A DNA stretch of 64,000 bases from Clostridium beijerinckii (GCF_036699995.1 NZ_CP144906.1:2805001-2869000); one strand, 5' to 3'; shown: positions 9,945 to 18,859, counted from the stretch's first letter. Notes: a model not told the origin generated them from the sequence alone. Program-made: numbers and translations.

Positions 9945-10307
9945 ATGAAGAAGATTTTGATAGTAGATGACTCATCGTATATGCGAATGTTTATACGAAA
10001 AATTATTCAAAAAAGGGGAACTTATATGATACTAGAAGCATCAGGTAAAGATGATGCAATAGAAGCATATAAAATTGAAAGTCCTGATATTATAATTTTA
10101 GATTTAAATATGTCTGAAGTTAGAAAGGATGGCATTGATGTTTTGAGTCAAATAATGAGTATTGATCCTGAAGCAGTAGTGATTATTATATCGGCAGTAG
10201 GGTATGATGATGTTAAGGATGAATGTTTAGCCCTAGGAGCTAAGAGTTATATAAAAAAGCCATTTGATACTCAAACTTTAATAAAGACACTAGAAGAATA
10301 TAAATAG
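9945..10307 (+). CDS. Single-domain CheY-like response regulator
   Basis: A 120-aa receiver with no output domain. Acidic pair D8/D9, phosphoacceptor D53 (IILDLNM), the conserved Thr/Ser in IISAVG and Lys in YIKKPF are all present. It lies 51 bases after the hybrid kinase with its own AAGGAG site, so it is probably the phosphorelay output, acting by protein-protein contact. A terminator follows at 10376. Confidence 0.9.
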   Translation: MKKILIVDDSSYMRMFIRKIIQKRGTYMILEASGKDDAIEAYKIESPDIIILDLNMSEVRKDGIDVLSQIMSIDPEAVVIIISAVGYDDVKDECLALGAKSYIKKPFDTQTLIKTLEEYK

Positions 10308-10375
10308 AATTTTAATATAGAAATTTAAAGATTGTTATTTATACTGAAAAATATATATTTAGTAAATTAGTTGAG

Positions 10376-10422
10376 ATTAAAGAATGCAGTTATTAATGGA
10401 AAATGTATTCTTTAATTTTTTA
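10376..10422 (+). terminator. Terminator of the HD-GYP/kinase/receiver unit
   Basis: ATTAAAGAATGCA pairs with TGTATTCTTTAAT around a 15-base loop and is followed by a T run. Confidence 0.75.
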
Positions 10423-10740
10423 TTAATAAGGAATAAATTCGCGTGTTTATAAACAACCTAACATTATAAATTTAAATAATTTTGAAAAGTTAAGTGGGAG
10501 TCTTATTTTATTATGATAAATACAATATGTATTGCAATAATAAATTTGCATTTAAAGACATGGTAAGCTAGGTATTAAACTAATATAATATTAGCATATA
10601 GAAAATCAATTGCAATATACTATTATAAATAGCTATAAATTAATTTATTCAAAGTAAATATATTATATGAAATGCAATAAATAAATGTTATTTTTTAAAT
10701 TAAAGTAAGAATTTATTTGATATTATTTAAGGAGGATTTT
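10423..10740. other. Intergenic region, AT-rich
   Basis: No ORF, RNA or clear promoter recognised in about 320 bases before the TSUP gene apart from its AAGGAGG ribosome site at 10729-10735. Confidence 0.5.
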
Positions 10741-11103
10741 ATGTTAGACATTATAATTTACATAGTAATAGGGGCCGCAGCAGGAATTTTAAGCGGTCTG
10801 TTTGGAATTGGTGGTGGAATAATTATAATTCCTGCATTGATGTATTTAAAAGGATTTTCACAGCTTACAGCTCAGGGAACGTCTCTCGTTGCAATGCTTC
10901 CACCAGTTGGCTTACTTGCATTCATGGAATATTATAAGAAAGGCAATACAAATATAACTGCGGGTATAATTATTTGTGTTACTATGCTAATTAGTGCAAA
11001 ATTTGGAGGCCAGCTTGCTAATATTCTTCCAGCAAGTATAATGAAAAAAGCTTTTGGAATATTTATTATTTTGGTTGGAATAAAAACTTTTCTGGGTAAG
11101 TAA
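10741..11103 (+). CDS. Half-size TSUP (TauE/SafE) family permease
   Basis: A 120-aa membrane protein of the sulfite/sulfonate-exporter superfamily. The diagnostic start GAAAGILSGLFGIGGGIIIIP and the TAQGTSLVAMLPP motif are present. Typical members have about 250 aa formed by two repeats; this is one repeat with about four helices and would need to dimerise. No partner half is adjacent. The ATG at 10741 is set by AAGGAGG 5 bases upstream. Substrate unknown. Confidence 0.85.
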   Translation: MLDIIIYIVIGAAAGILSGLFGIGGGIIIIPALMYLKGFSQLTAQGTSLVAMLPPVGLLAFMEYYKKGNTNITAGIIICVTMLISAKFGGQLANILPASIMKKAFGIFIILVGIKTFLGK

Positions 11104-11147
11104 TGAAAAACAGTTAATCAGTAAAAAATGTTAGTCTATATTATTAA

Positions 11148-11187
11148 AATAACCATTAATTTATTATAAGTTAGTGGTTATTTTTTT
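11148..11187 (+). terminator. Terminator of the TSUP gene
   Basis: AATAACCA (11148-11155) pairs with TGGTTATT (11175-11182), followed by a T run. Confidence 0.8.
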
Positions 11188-11506
11188 ATATGTTTATAAT
11201 TTAATTGCTGTATCTTCACTTGAAAATAGTCTAAAAACATAGTACTTAAATTAAGTAAAATATTAAAGATTGATTAATATATCTGAATATTTGGTCATTT
11301 TTGATATATGGGATGATAAATTAAAGAAAATAAAAAAGCCCCAATTGGGGGTGCTTTAATTAAAGAAAATGAGTGAAAATACAATGGAGCTGATAAATAT
11401 CTAAATCAATGTGCTTTGGAATATACCATCATATAGTTCACTCAAAGCTATAGATCGAATCGTATTTATTAAGTGTATGCCTTTCAACAATTTAAATACC
11501 GTCTAA
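11188..11506. other. Intergenic region between convergent genes
   Basis: Holds the minus-strand terminator at 11332-11357. Between that and the stop of the truncated dehydrogenase, the minus strand has one 33-codon stop-free stretch without start or homology I recognise. Confidence 0.4.
11332..11357 (-). terminator. Terminator of the truncated aldehyde dehydrogenase gene
   Basis: On the minus strand GCACCCCCAATTGGGGC folds into a GC-rich hairpin followed by six T. Confidence 0.75.
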
Positions 11507-12139
11507 CTAAAGTGCTATTTTTCTAGCATCTTGATTATCTATTGCAGAAATAAGAGTTATTTTTTCGTTTGAAATCAAGATATTAGTATTTTCAACGCTA
11601 GGGTTTTTTACTGTTACTACAAGATTTCTTGGGCCACCTACTGCCTCTATAGCTCTATTTATAAGTTTAATAGTATAAGAAAATACTTCTTTTATATCTT
11701 CATTTGATGAAAATACAACTGCATGTCCAGCTTTAAGCATTAGAATGCTATTTCTTATTATTGTTTCGATAGGATTAGATGCTTCAACAACAACTCCATT
11801 TACAGTATAGGAATTATCGCTGTTAATTATAGATAACCTAGATTCAAGATATTTATCATTTAAACATTTATCTAATGCATTAGTATTATTGTAAAGAATA
11901 TTACTGTAGGAGCTAGCACCACTCTCTTTACAAGTCATTAAACTAAGTTCCTCTAAGTGCAATTCTAATTCTTTAATTACTGAATCTACTATTTCATTCT
12001 TTTTTTGCTCACTGTATTGCTTATATTCTTCACAAGCAACATGAGCTAATTTAATAGCATCTTCCATTGTGTCAAAAACTCCACAATCTCCTTGTCTATC
12101 AATTATAATTGCATATTGAATTGGTTTTTTTACTATCAT
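11507..12139 (-). CDS. C-terminally truncated CoA-acylating aldehyde dehydrogenase-like protein
   Basis: A 210-aa protein matching only the N-terminal NAD-binding half of the EutE/PduP/Ald family, which is normally about 460-480 aa. Recognisable stretches are GVFDTMEDAIKLA, VVVEASNPIETIIRNSILML, GHAVVFSS, AVGGPRNLVVTVKNPS and NTNILIS. It ends right after the nucleotide-binding strands, so the catalytic cysteine region is absent and it cannot be an active acylating dehydrogenase. The ATG at 12139 is chosen for its AGGGGG site about 9 bases upstream. It keeps a ribosome site and a terminator, so it may still be expressed, as a degenerate paralogue or regulatory/structural remnant. Confidence 0.75.
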   Translation of the reverse strand: MIVKKPIQYAIIIDRQGDCGVFDTMEDAIKLAHVACEEYKQYSEQKKNEIVDSVIKELELHLEELSLMTCKESGASSYSNILYNNTNALDKCLNDKYLESRLSIINSDNSYTVNGVVVEASNPIETIIRNSILMLKAGHAVVFSSNEDIKEVFSYTIKLINRAIEAVGGPRNLVVTVKNPSVENTNILISNEKITLISAIDNQDARKIAL

Positions 12140-12581
12140 AGTATTTATCCCCCTCATATTTATAGATTTTAATTTTTTACTATGATTTCTACTAATATAG
12201 AAGCAGAAGAAGTTAAATAATTAACGTTAATTATTTAACAATAAGATTTAAAAAAATATAGATATTTATATTACTATCTTATTAAGTATTATAACAATAT
12301 GTTACTAATTATTCAAGTAGTTGTTGTGAATTTTCTGAATTTTATTTTTCATTGTTAAAAAACTAGCTAATTATAAGTTGTATTTGAAGAATATGTATAA
12401 ATTATCATAATAAAAAATAATAATTTAACAATCTTAAAAGTATATAGCATAGATAATATAGTTTATTTTTTATAGATATTTATTTATATAACATAAGTAA
12501 TCAATATTTCTACTAAGTAATAATTGACAAAAACATCAAACAATATACAATTATCTTATTAGGATATAGGGGGAATTATAA
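12140..12581. other. Divergent intergenic region, very AT-rich
   Basis: No ORF seen. It contains the promoter of the following small secreted protein (12524-12551). Confidence 0.5.
12524..12551 (+). promoter_or_regulatory. Promoter of the small exported protein
   Basis: Perfect TTGACA (12524-12529), 16-base spacer, TACAAT (12546-12551), about 30 bases before the start codon. Confidence 0.6.
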
Positions 12582-12986
12582 ATGAAAAAAATAGTTAGTA
12601 GATTAATATTTGGTTTCGTATTATTTTCAATAATTGGATATAGCGGCATTCCAGAGAAGGTGAAAAATGAATATATTAATAGTAATAAGTATGCAGGAAT
12701 ACATATAAAAGAAATAAAAGAGAGATCAGTTCTAAATAATTCAGGAGAAGAAATAGGAAAAAGAGGAGAAGTTACATATAGTCCTGATAAAATAACAGAT
12801 GAAGCTTTAATAAATTTTTATAATGATAAGATTAAGAACACCGGGTATAACTATTATACTTTAATAAATGAAAAAGATAAAACTCAGGGTATTGTTTCAA
12901 TTGCATGTGTAAATGTATTAACATATTCAGAAATAGATGACAATGGATATATAGTAAAAGCAAATAAAAATTTTGAAGTCAAATAG
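12582..12986 (+). CDS. Small exported or membrane-anchored protein of unknown function
   Basis: 134 aa, not recognised. The first 20 residues (basic start then LIFGFVLFSIIGYSG) look like a signal peptide or anchor; no lipobox. The rest is a mixed polar domain of about 110 residues with two cysteine-free halves apart from one Cys in SIACVNVLTY. AGGGGG precedes the ATG, and promoter and terminator make it a single-gene unit. Confidence 0.6.
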   Translation: MKKIVSRLIFGFVLFSIIGYSGIPEKVKNEYINSNKYAGIHIKEIKERSVLNNSGEEIGKRGEVTYSPDKITDEALINFYNDKIKNTGYNYYTLINEKDKTQGIVSIACVNVLTYSEIDDNGYIVKANKNFEVK

Positions 12987-13030
12987 AAGTGTATAAATTA
13001 TAGCTTTTGATTTCATATATAAGTTAATTA

Positions 13031-13080
13031 AAAGAAAAGGCGCTAAAATAGTTTTAGATATTATTTTAGTGCCTTCTTTT
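13031..13080. terminator. Bidirectional terminator between convergent genes
   Basis: AAAGGCGCTAAAATA pairs with TATTTTAGTGCCTT; T-rich tracts lie on both sides, serving the small exported gene and the MATE gene. Confidence 0.75.
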
Positions 13081-13115
13081 AATTAATTTTTTAAAGTAAA
13101 GTTTTAGGTTTCAGC

Positions 13116-14477
13116 TTAACATTTATTCTTAGCGTTATCGTAATCTCTTAATAAATGATTCTTTCTTTTAAATATGAAGTAGTATGGAACTTCATAAGCT
13201 AGCATAAATATCCATCCTATGAGGCTGGCATAGGCCATACTTATCATCCCTACATGAGAAACTAATATAAAAACAAATATTACTCTAAAGGATATTTGGA
13301 TAAGTGTAGAGATTAATGTAATTTTCATGTTTCCCATGCCTCTGAAAAAACCTTGAATACCATTTGTAAATGCAGGAAATAAATAAAAAAATGCCATAAG
13401 TCCTAAGTAACTAACACCTAAGTCAACCATGTTATTATCATTAGAAGAGACAAATAATTTCATTATAGGTGTCTTAAAAATTAATACAACCAAGCAGATT
13501 ATTATCCAATAGCAAAATTCTATGAACAATCCAGTTCTAAATCCAGCTTTAATACGATCTTTATCATTTGCACCACGATTTTGAGCAACAAAAGTCATCA
13601 TTCCATGAGATATACTTTGTTGTGGAGTGAAAGCAAAATCATCAACTCTGTTTACAGCATTAAAGGCTGCTATTGTAGCTACCCCTAATGGATTGATAGC
13701 ACCTTGAATTAACAATTTGCCGATTGGCTGACAAGATTGCTGCAAAGCTGTTATTGATCCATGCTGGAGAGTTTGTTTTAAAAGCGTTCTATCTAATTTT
13801 ATATCTTTTCTAGATAGTCTCAACAATGGTACTTTTTTATATATGTAAATTATACAAAATAGAGCGGAGCAAGCTTCAGCGATAGTTGTAGCTAGTCCAG
13901 CTCCAAGTACGCCCATATTAAAGCCTCCTATAAAAATAAAGTCAAGACATCCATTTAAAATAGATGCTATAGCTAAAAATCTTATTGGTGTTTTTGAATC
14001 CCCAACACTTCTCATTGCTGCAGATACTGCATTATATAAATATGTAAAAGGCATTGCGGCAAATATTATTCTTAGATAGAGTGTTGCAGATTCGAGAATT
14101 TCATTTGGAACTCCAAGGAGGATTAATATATTCTTAGAGAGGATTAAGCCTAATATTACAATTATTAGAGAAAAAAAACATCCAAATATTAAAGTTGTCG
14201 AAATCTCTTTCTTTAATTCTTCATATTTCCCGGCTCCAAAAAATTCACTCATAAGAACTGATGCTCCGATACATATACCTGTTATTCCTAAAATTACAAT
14301 ATTCATTACAGGATTAGCAGTTCCAACAGCTGCCAAAGCATCTGTACCAGAAAATCTTCCTACTATTATCGAATCTACGGCGTTATAAGTAAGTTGGAGC
14401 AGATTTCCGAGTATTAATGGAATAGAAAAGCTTATAAGATGCTTAGGTATATTCCCTTTAGTCATATCTTTAGTCAT
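13116..14477 (-). CDS. MATE family efflux transporter
   Basis: A 453-aa twelve-helix membrane exporter of the NorM/DinF superfamily, expected to extrude drugs or metabolites in exchange for Na+ or H+. Two homologous halves are visible, each opening with a family stretch: IPLILGNLLQLTYNAVDSIIVGRFSG near the N-terminus and the HGMMTFVAQNRGA segment near the middle. Start is the ATG at 14477, with AAGGA about 10 bases upstream; a GTG three codons earlier overlaps that site. It lies 97 bases downstream of the PrpR_N/AAA regulator on the same strand, suggesting that gene controls it. Confidence 0.9.
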   Translation of the reverse strand: MTKDMTKGNIPKHLISFSIPLILGNLLQLTYNAVDSIIVGRFSGTDALAAVGTANPVMNIVILGITGICIGASVLMSEFFGAGKYEELKKEISTTLIFGCFFSLIIVILGLILSKNILILLGVPNEILESATLYLRIIFAAMPFTYLYNAVSAAMRSVGDSKTPIRFLAIASILNGCLDFIFIGGFNMGVLGAGLATTIAEACSALFCIIYIYKKVPLLRLSRKDIKLDRTLLKQTLQHGSITALQQSCQPIGKLLIQGAINPLGVATIAAFNAVNRVDDFAFTPQQSISHGMMTFVAQNRGANDKDRIKAGFRTGLFIEFCYWIIICLVVLIFKTPIMKLFVSSNDNNMVDLGVSYLGLMAFFYLFPAFTNGIQGFFRGMGNMKITLISTLIQISFRVIFVFILVSHVGMISMAYASLIGWIFMLAYEVPYYFIFKRKNHLLRDYDNAKNKC

Positions 14478-14574
14478 AATTTTCACTTCCTTAATATTTC
14501 TTCATTAGGTTATTATACTAAAGGGGAGACTACGTCTTCAACAAACTAATTAGAGAAAATGTTTCATTTTGAAA

Positions 14575-16107
14575 TCATTTTAGCTTTCTCCATAATGTAC
14601 TATGACTAATTTTCAATCTTTTCTCAACTTTGACCTGATTCATTCCTTCTTGCTCCATTACATACTTTATAATACGAGTTTCTATTTCTTTTAAGCTTCC
14701 ATTTAAATCAATAGGGACTAGAGAAGCATTTTTATGATTTTCAATTTCAGCCTTTAATGCTGTTTTTACTTCGTCAACATTAATATAAGAGCCATTACAT
14801 TTAAGTGCTAATTGGTTTACGACTCTCATAAATTGTCGTATATTTTCAGGCCAAGCGTATTCAGATAGCAATTTTATACCACCTTCTTTTATACCTACCA
14901 CTTGGCTTGCACATCTTAAATCTAGTTTTGAAAGATACATACTTATCATATTGCTGATTTCATTGCTGTAATTTTTTAAAGGATTTAATTCAATTCTAAC
15001 TTCATCAATTATTGAACGGAGCTGCCTAAGTAATTTTCCGCTACTAACACAGAGTTCAACAGGTAATTCGCAAGACGCAATTATTTTAATAGTATTGTTT
15101 CTAGATAATTTTTTTAAAATATTAGCTATCTTTTTTTGCCCTTCTGTATGTAACGTATCAATATCCTCCAGAAATAATGTGCCGCCTTGGTTTTTAAAAT
15201 TATCAATTATGATTTTATATAGAAAGTCGTAGTTGTAATATTCAGGAATAGAGTGACAGCTTATACATATTAAGCTTTTTCTTTTTTGAGGACCATAGTA
15301 AGTGCATAAATATCCGATATCATTCTTGCACATTCCGTCTTCGCCAGTAATGATTGTTGGAAGTGGTGTGTTACTTAGATGTGATATTTGAGAAAGAATT
15401 GTTTGAGGAAATACTGTATGTACAAAGCTTGGTGATATTTCATCTGGATTTAATATTTTTATAAAATCATCAATATTACTTTTTTCTCTTTTTTCATAAT
15501 ATGTATAGTCAATTGCTTCAGATCTTAAGTCTTTATTATTAGAAAGAGCGTTGCATAAGCGTACTGCTTCATCAATAGCGCTTTTTACAGCTTCAATTCC
15601 ACTTGTAATAAGTATGCTATTAATTCCAAACTCTTGCGCTGTTTCATATACCATATTATCGCCGATAATGAGTTCGTAGTTTTCTTGTTTTAGTTCTTTA
15701 ATTAAGTCTGGAATATCTTTATGTTCAAAATAACACTTTGATTCGATTGAGTAACCTAAAAGGTCGCTTAACTGTTTAAATGATTCAAATATATTTGGAT
15801 AAGAAAAAAATATTTTTTTCCCTTTATATCCTTCAGATAATTTTAAAATTCTAAGTATATCAAAGGCATTAATATGAATTTCAACAATAGGAGTTTGAGT
15901 GATTTTCCTGCAAATTTCTGCAGTACCACCTCTTGTTATGATCACATCATATTTTTTGTTTATATTTACTTGTTTCAGAATTTTTGGTCCTTGTTCATAA
16001 TTTCCTTGATACACATCAATTTGAAAATCCTTATATTCAGATGAAACTGACATTGCGATTTCTTTTAAGCCAAAGTAGGGCGCTAAAAAAAGTATTTTTG
16101 CTTTCAT
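14575..16107 (-). CDS. PrpR_N/AAA/Fis-type regulator with degenerate ATPase
   Basis: 510 aa. Residues about 20-190 are a PrpR_N sensory domain (VIITRGGTAEICR, IPDLIKELKQENYELIIGD). The centre is an AAA+ domain related to sigma-54 activators: Walker B is recognisable as GGTLFLEDID and the region AWPENIRQFMRVVNQL matches the family's WPGNVREL. The Walker A site is TGEDGMCKND, missing the canonical GxGK(S/T/E), and no GAFTGA loop is present. A Fis-type helix-turn-helix ends the protein (NQVKVEKRLKISHSTLWRKL). By architecture it should bind DNA and sense a small molecule, but sigma-54 activation is doubtful. Upstream of the MATE gene. Confidence 0.82.
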   Translation of the reverse strand: MKAKILFLAPYFGLKEIAMSVSSEYKDFQIDVYQGNYEQGPKILKQVNINKKYDVIITRGGTAEICRKITQTPIVEIHINAFDILRILKLSEGYKGKKIFFSYPNIFESFKQLSDLLGYSIESKCYFEHKDIPDLIKELKQENYELIIGDNMVYETAQEFGINSILITSGIEAVKSAIDEAVRLCNALSNNKDLRSEAIDYTYYEKREKSNIDDFIKILNPDEISPSFVHTVFPQTILSQISHLSNTPLPTIITGEDGMCKNDIGYLCTYYGPQKRKSLICISCHSIPEYYNYDFLYKIIIDNFKNQGGTLFLEDIDTLHTEGQKKIANILKKLSRNNTIKIIASCELPVELCVSSGKLLRQLRSIIDEVRIELNPLKNYSNEISNMISMYLSKLDLRCASQVVGIKEGGIKLLSEYAWPENIRQFMRVVNQLALKCNGSYINVDEVKTALKAEIENHKNASLVPIDLNGSLKEIETRIIKYVMEQEGMNQVKVEKRLKISHSTLWRKLK

Positions 16108-16144
16108 AATTTTATTTACTCCATTAATTAATTTATTATACTAT

Positions 16145-16187
16145 TATATCAAATATATAAATTAATTAATTACATATATTTGATATA
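16145..16187 (-). promoter_or_regulatory. 13-bp inverted repeat upstream of the PrpR_N regulator
   Basis: TATATCAAATATA (16145-16157) and its exact reverse complement TATATTTGATATA (16175-16187) are separated by 17 bases, giving 30-bp centre spacing about 40-80 bases before the start of the regulator. It looks like a two-site operator, possibly autoregulatory. Confidence 0.4.
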
Positions 16188-16352
16188 TTTAAAAGTCTGG
16201 AGATCCAGACACTTAATGGCAACATATATATGGAGCAAATATGTATTCAATTTCCTCTGATATACATATAAGTCCGGCTCTCATTGTAGGAACCTATAAT
16301 ATATAGATACCGAAAAAGGCAGTTATCTATAAAATATAAGTTTATGTTTATG

Positions 16353-16395
16353 ATTGAACGAAGCCAGCGCTATAAAAACACTGGCTTCGTTCAAT
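16353..16395 (-). terminator. Long hairpin downstream of nrdJ
   Basis: ATTGAACGAAGCCAG and CTGGCTTCGTTCAAT pair perfectly over 15 bp around a 13-base loop. The T tract is weak on both strands, so it may act as terminator or as mRNA 3'-end stabiliser. Confidence 0.6.
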
Positions 16396-16437
16396 TACTT
16401 AATAGTTTCTTTTAATATAAGAATATAAAATATTATA

Positions 16438-18531
16438 TTACCTTACTGGACAAACTCCATTTGCGCACTCTTTATCAATTATTTCATGTTCGTCATCATC
16501 ATCAAGTTCAGCCAATAATTCATAATCTATAGGTTTAATATTTTTTATACGTTCCTCATAATCTTCTTTTGTTGTAGATTCATAAGGTAAAAGAGGGTAA
16601 GTTTCGTCTGTTAGAGGAAGGAAAGTTATACCAACCACATAGTCAAAATTCTCATAGAGCCAATTGGCAACATCATTCCACTCATTTTCTCTTACATGTA
16701 CGGTAATTGAAGTATTGTGATCAGTCCAATTTATCATTGATAATTTATAAAGTTCAAGTTGTTCTATAGCTCCAACATCATATTTTGTTTTTCCGTAAGG
16801 AGCTTTGATTGGAAATTCTATAACTTTTGTTGTGCAATTTTCATCACTTTGACCATTTTCATTATAAATTGGATAGCATTTTAGCTTTTCTATCATTTTA
16901 TATAGAGGGTCAGATGTAGAGATCCTAACTCTTCTAATATAATAATTAGAATGTGAATAATGTATTCCTGAACTTACACATGGAAGTGTGGATAGAGATC
17001 CTTCAGGCTTAATTGTTGTCATAAGCTCAGGAATGGAAATTCCAAGTTCTGAGCAGTATTTAATACCTTCGCTTCTAACTACATCTCTTAAACGCTTTAG
17101 CAATAAACCTAAATTTTTATAAGTCATGTTTGTTCTATTTACCATATCCATCATTCCAGTTAATGATATTCCAACGATTCTATCATTTTGCATGATTTTA
17201 TTCCAATCTGGAAGTTCTACGTTTACTAGGGTCATTCTAATAGCCACTCTAGTAGATAGCTTTATTATTTTTTCTAATTTATCAATATCTAGGTTATTAT
17301 CTTCATTTACGAATGAGGCTAAATTGTTAGTTGATAGGTTGCAGCATTGATGTGAATTAAGCAAAATTTCTCCACATGGGTTACAACCTTTAAATGTACT
17401 TTTTCTTCTCATAGCTTCACTTCCATTAATAAAACCAGGTTCACCATTTATTTTTATGGATTCTAGGATTTTCTTTATTTTATTAAGCGATGGTTTTTCT
17501 TTATATAAAACAGAATTATTACTCATTTTCCTATGAGATACTTCTGAATTTTCAATCCAATTTCCATTGACTATTGTATATAATTTACTTTTTGCATTTA
17601 TAACATCCTCATCATTTTCATCGCAAATTATCATCATTGCACTACGCCTAACTCCACCAGAAACTACATTCTCACTTATTATGGTAGCTATATCAAGCAC
17701 ATCTATGGACCTTAATCTCCCTTCAACAAGATTACTGCAAACCTTATTTATTTTTTCAAACATTCTTTTTAATGATTTATGACCAGATGCTCTGCCCCCA
17801 AACCTTTTTAATCTTTCACCCTCAGGCCTTACATAGCTGTAGTCAAATGTAATTTTCTTAATATCAATATATTCAGGACTTGTAATCAAATTAAAGTAAG
17901 TTTCTAGAGCATTACACCAGCCTTCTTTGCTGTCACCAATTTTAATCTTAGCGGCTGATGGATTTACCTTGTCTAAAATAAGTTTGGTGTTTTCCATATA
18001 TTCTTTTGGCATGAACTTATGAATATCTTCATTATATTCGCTGTCAAGAAATATTCTCCTTATATTAGGCATTTTTGATATTAGAGATTTATCTATTCTA
18101 ACACCGACACCTGACCCAATCATGAGAAGATAGAATATGTCTACAAAATCATGGAATTTCTCAATCATTGTAAATGCACAGTTATAATTTGAAAGTGGAT
18201 ATTCTTTTACTATATCAGTTCCACCCATATAAAGAGTTCTACCTGATGTAAAGGTCCTTAAATTGAATAAATTATCAAATAACAGTTCAGCTTCTTTTAC
18301 TTCATCTTGTAGATTTATACTTAATCCCTGTTTCTTTTTAAATTCTATACCAAGTTCAATGTTATATTCTGTTGTTCTAAGAACTGTTTCAAACCAAGTT
18401 TCTCTTCTTTTTTTATTGTTTAAATATCTAGAATAAGTTCGTAAATAAACAAATTCGCCAATATTGCTTAAAGGCGTATGGTTAATTTCTCTGTATTTGC
18501 TTAAAAATGATTCTGATAATAGTTCACTCAT
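16438..18531 (-). CDS. nrdJ: Adenosylcobalamin-dependent (class II) ribonucleoside-triphosphate reductase
   Basis: A 697-aa monomeric class II enzyme of the Lactobacillus leichmannii type, which reduces ribonucleoside triphosphates to deoxy forms using B12 and works with or without oxygen. NPCGEILL carries the thiyl-radical Cys386 and Glu388; QCCNLS and NCAFT supply the active-site disulfide partners. The C-terminus ends CANGVCPVR, the mobile dithiol that re-reduces the active site. GGAGG precedes the ATG. Two NrdR-like boxes lie 120-170 bases upstream. No cobalamin riboswitch is seen in front of it. Confidence 0.93.
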   Translation of the reverse strand: MSELLSESFLSKYREINHTPLSNIGEFVYLRTYSRYLNNKKRRETWFETVLRTTEYNIELGIEFKKKQGLSINLQDEVKEAELLFDNLFNLRTFTSGRTLYMGGTDIVKEYPLSNYNCAFTMIEKFHDFVDIFYLLMIGSGVGVRIDKSLISKMPNIRRIFLDSEYNEDIHKFMPKEYMENTKLILDKVNPSAAKIKIGDSKEGWCNALETYFNLITSPEYIDIKKITFDYSYVRPEGERLKRFGGRASGHKSLKRMFEKINKVCSNLVEGRLRSIDVLDIATIISENVVSGGVRRSAMMIICDENDEDVINAKSKLYTIVNGNWIENSEVSHRKMSNNSVLYKEKPSLNKIKKILESIKINGEPGFINGSEAMRRKSTFKGCNPCGEILLNSHQCCNLSTNNLASFVNEDNNLDIDKLEKIIKLSTRVAIRMTLVNVELPDWNKIMQNDRIVGISLTGMMDMVNRTNMTYKNLGLLLKRLRDVVRSEGIKYCSELGISIPELMTTIKPEGSLSTLPCVSSGIHYSHSNYYIRRVRISTSDPLYKMIEKLKCYPIYNENGQSDENCTTKVIEFPIKAPYGKTKYDVGAIEQLELYKLSMINWTDHNTSITVHVRENEWNDVANWLYENFDYVVGITFLPLTDETYPLLPYESTTKEDYEERIKNIKPIDYELLAELDDDDEHEIIDKECANGVCPVR

Positions 18532-18649
18532 ATATATTCCTCCAGTTTTACTTAATAAGCTAATAATTTCTTTCTAATCCTTATATTCTTTTGAATTATA
18601 ATATCTTCAAGTTTTATAATAACATTATTTTAAATCATTTTATGATAAA

Positions 18650-18698
18650 ATACAATATGTTGTATTTGTAAAAAAGTATTTATACAATATATAGAGTT
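18650..18698 (-). promoter_or_regulatory. Tandem NrdR-like boxes upstream of nrdJ
   Basis: ATACAATATGTTGTAT (18650-18665) and ATACAATATATAGAGT (18683-18698) both fit the NrdR box consensus (C, A, AT, T, G at the conserved places). Start-to-start distance is 33 bp, near the three helical turns usual for NrdR pairs. Expected to repress nrdJ when (d)ATP is abundant. Confidence 0.6.
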
Positions 18699-18821
18699 GT
18701 CCTATTCGCTATAATGATTGACTTTAACAAGTAATATGAAAATTTAATTAAGTATATTTAAAGAGGACTTATAAAATAAAAATGTGATTTTATAAAGAGA
18801 TTATATGAGTAATTGCATAAA

Positions 18822-18859
18822 CGTGATATCAATCACGGTTTTATATAATAAATCGTGAT
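18822..18859 (+). promoter_or_regulatory. CRP/FNR-type palindrome with repeated half-site
   Basis: CGTGATATCAATCACG (18822-18837) contains TGAT-N4-ATCA, the CRP/FNR family layout. A further CGTGAT half-site follows at 18854-18859, 32 bases (three turns) away. A TATAAT (18844-18849) lies between. It precedes the siroheme reductase gene. Confidence 0.45.

Larger units (their letters stand above)
16108..16437. other. Intergenic region between the regulator and nrdJ
   Basis: No gene. Besides the operator-like repeat it holds a small hairpin (GTCTGG, AGAT, CCAGAC at 16195-16210) and the long nrdJ hairpin at 16353-16395. Confidence 0.5.

Noticed and set aside
16210-16330. Possible decayed gene between the PrpR_N regulator and nrdJ
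   Set aside because: All frames are broken by stops within about 15-30 codons and no recognisable protein emerges.
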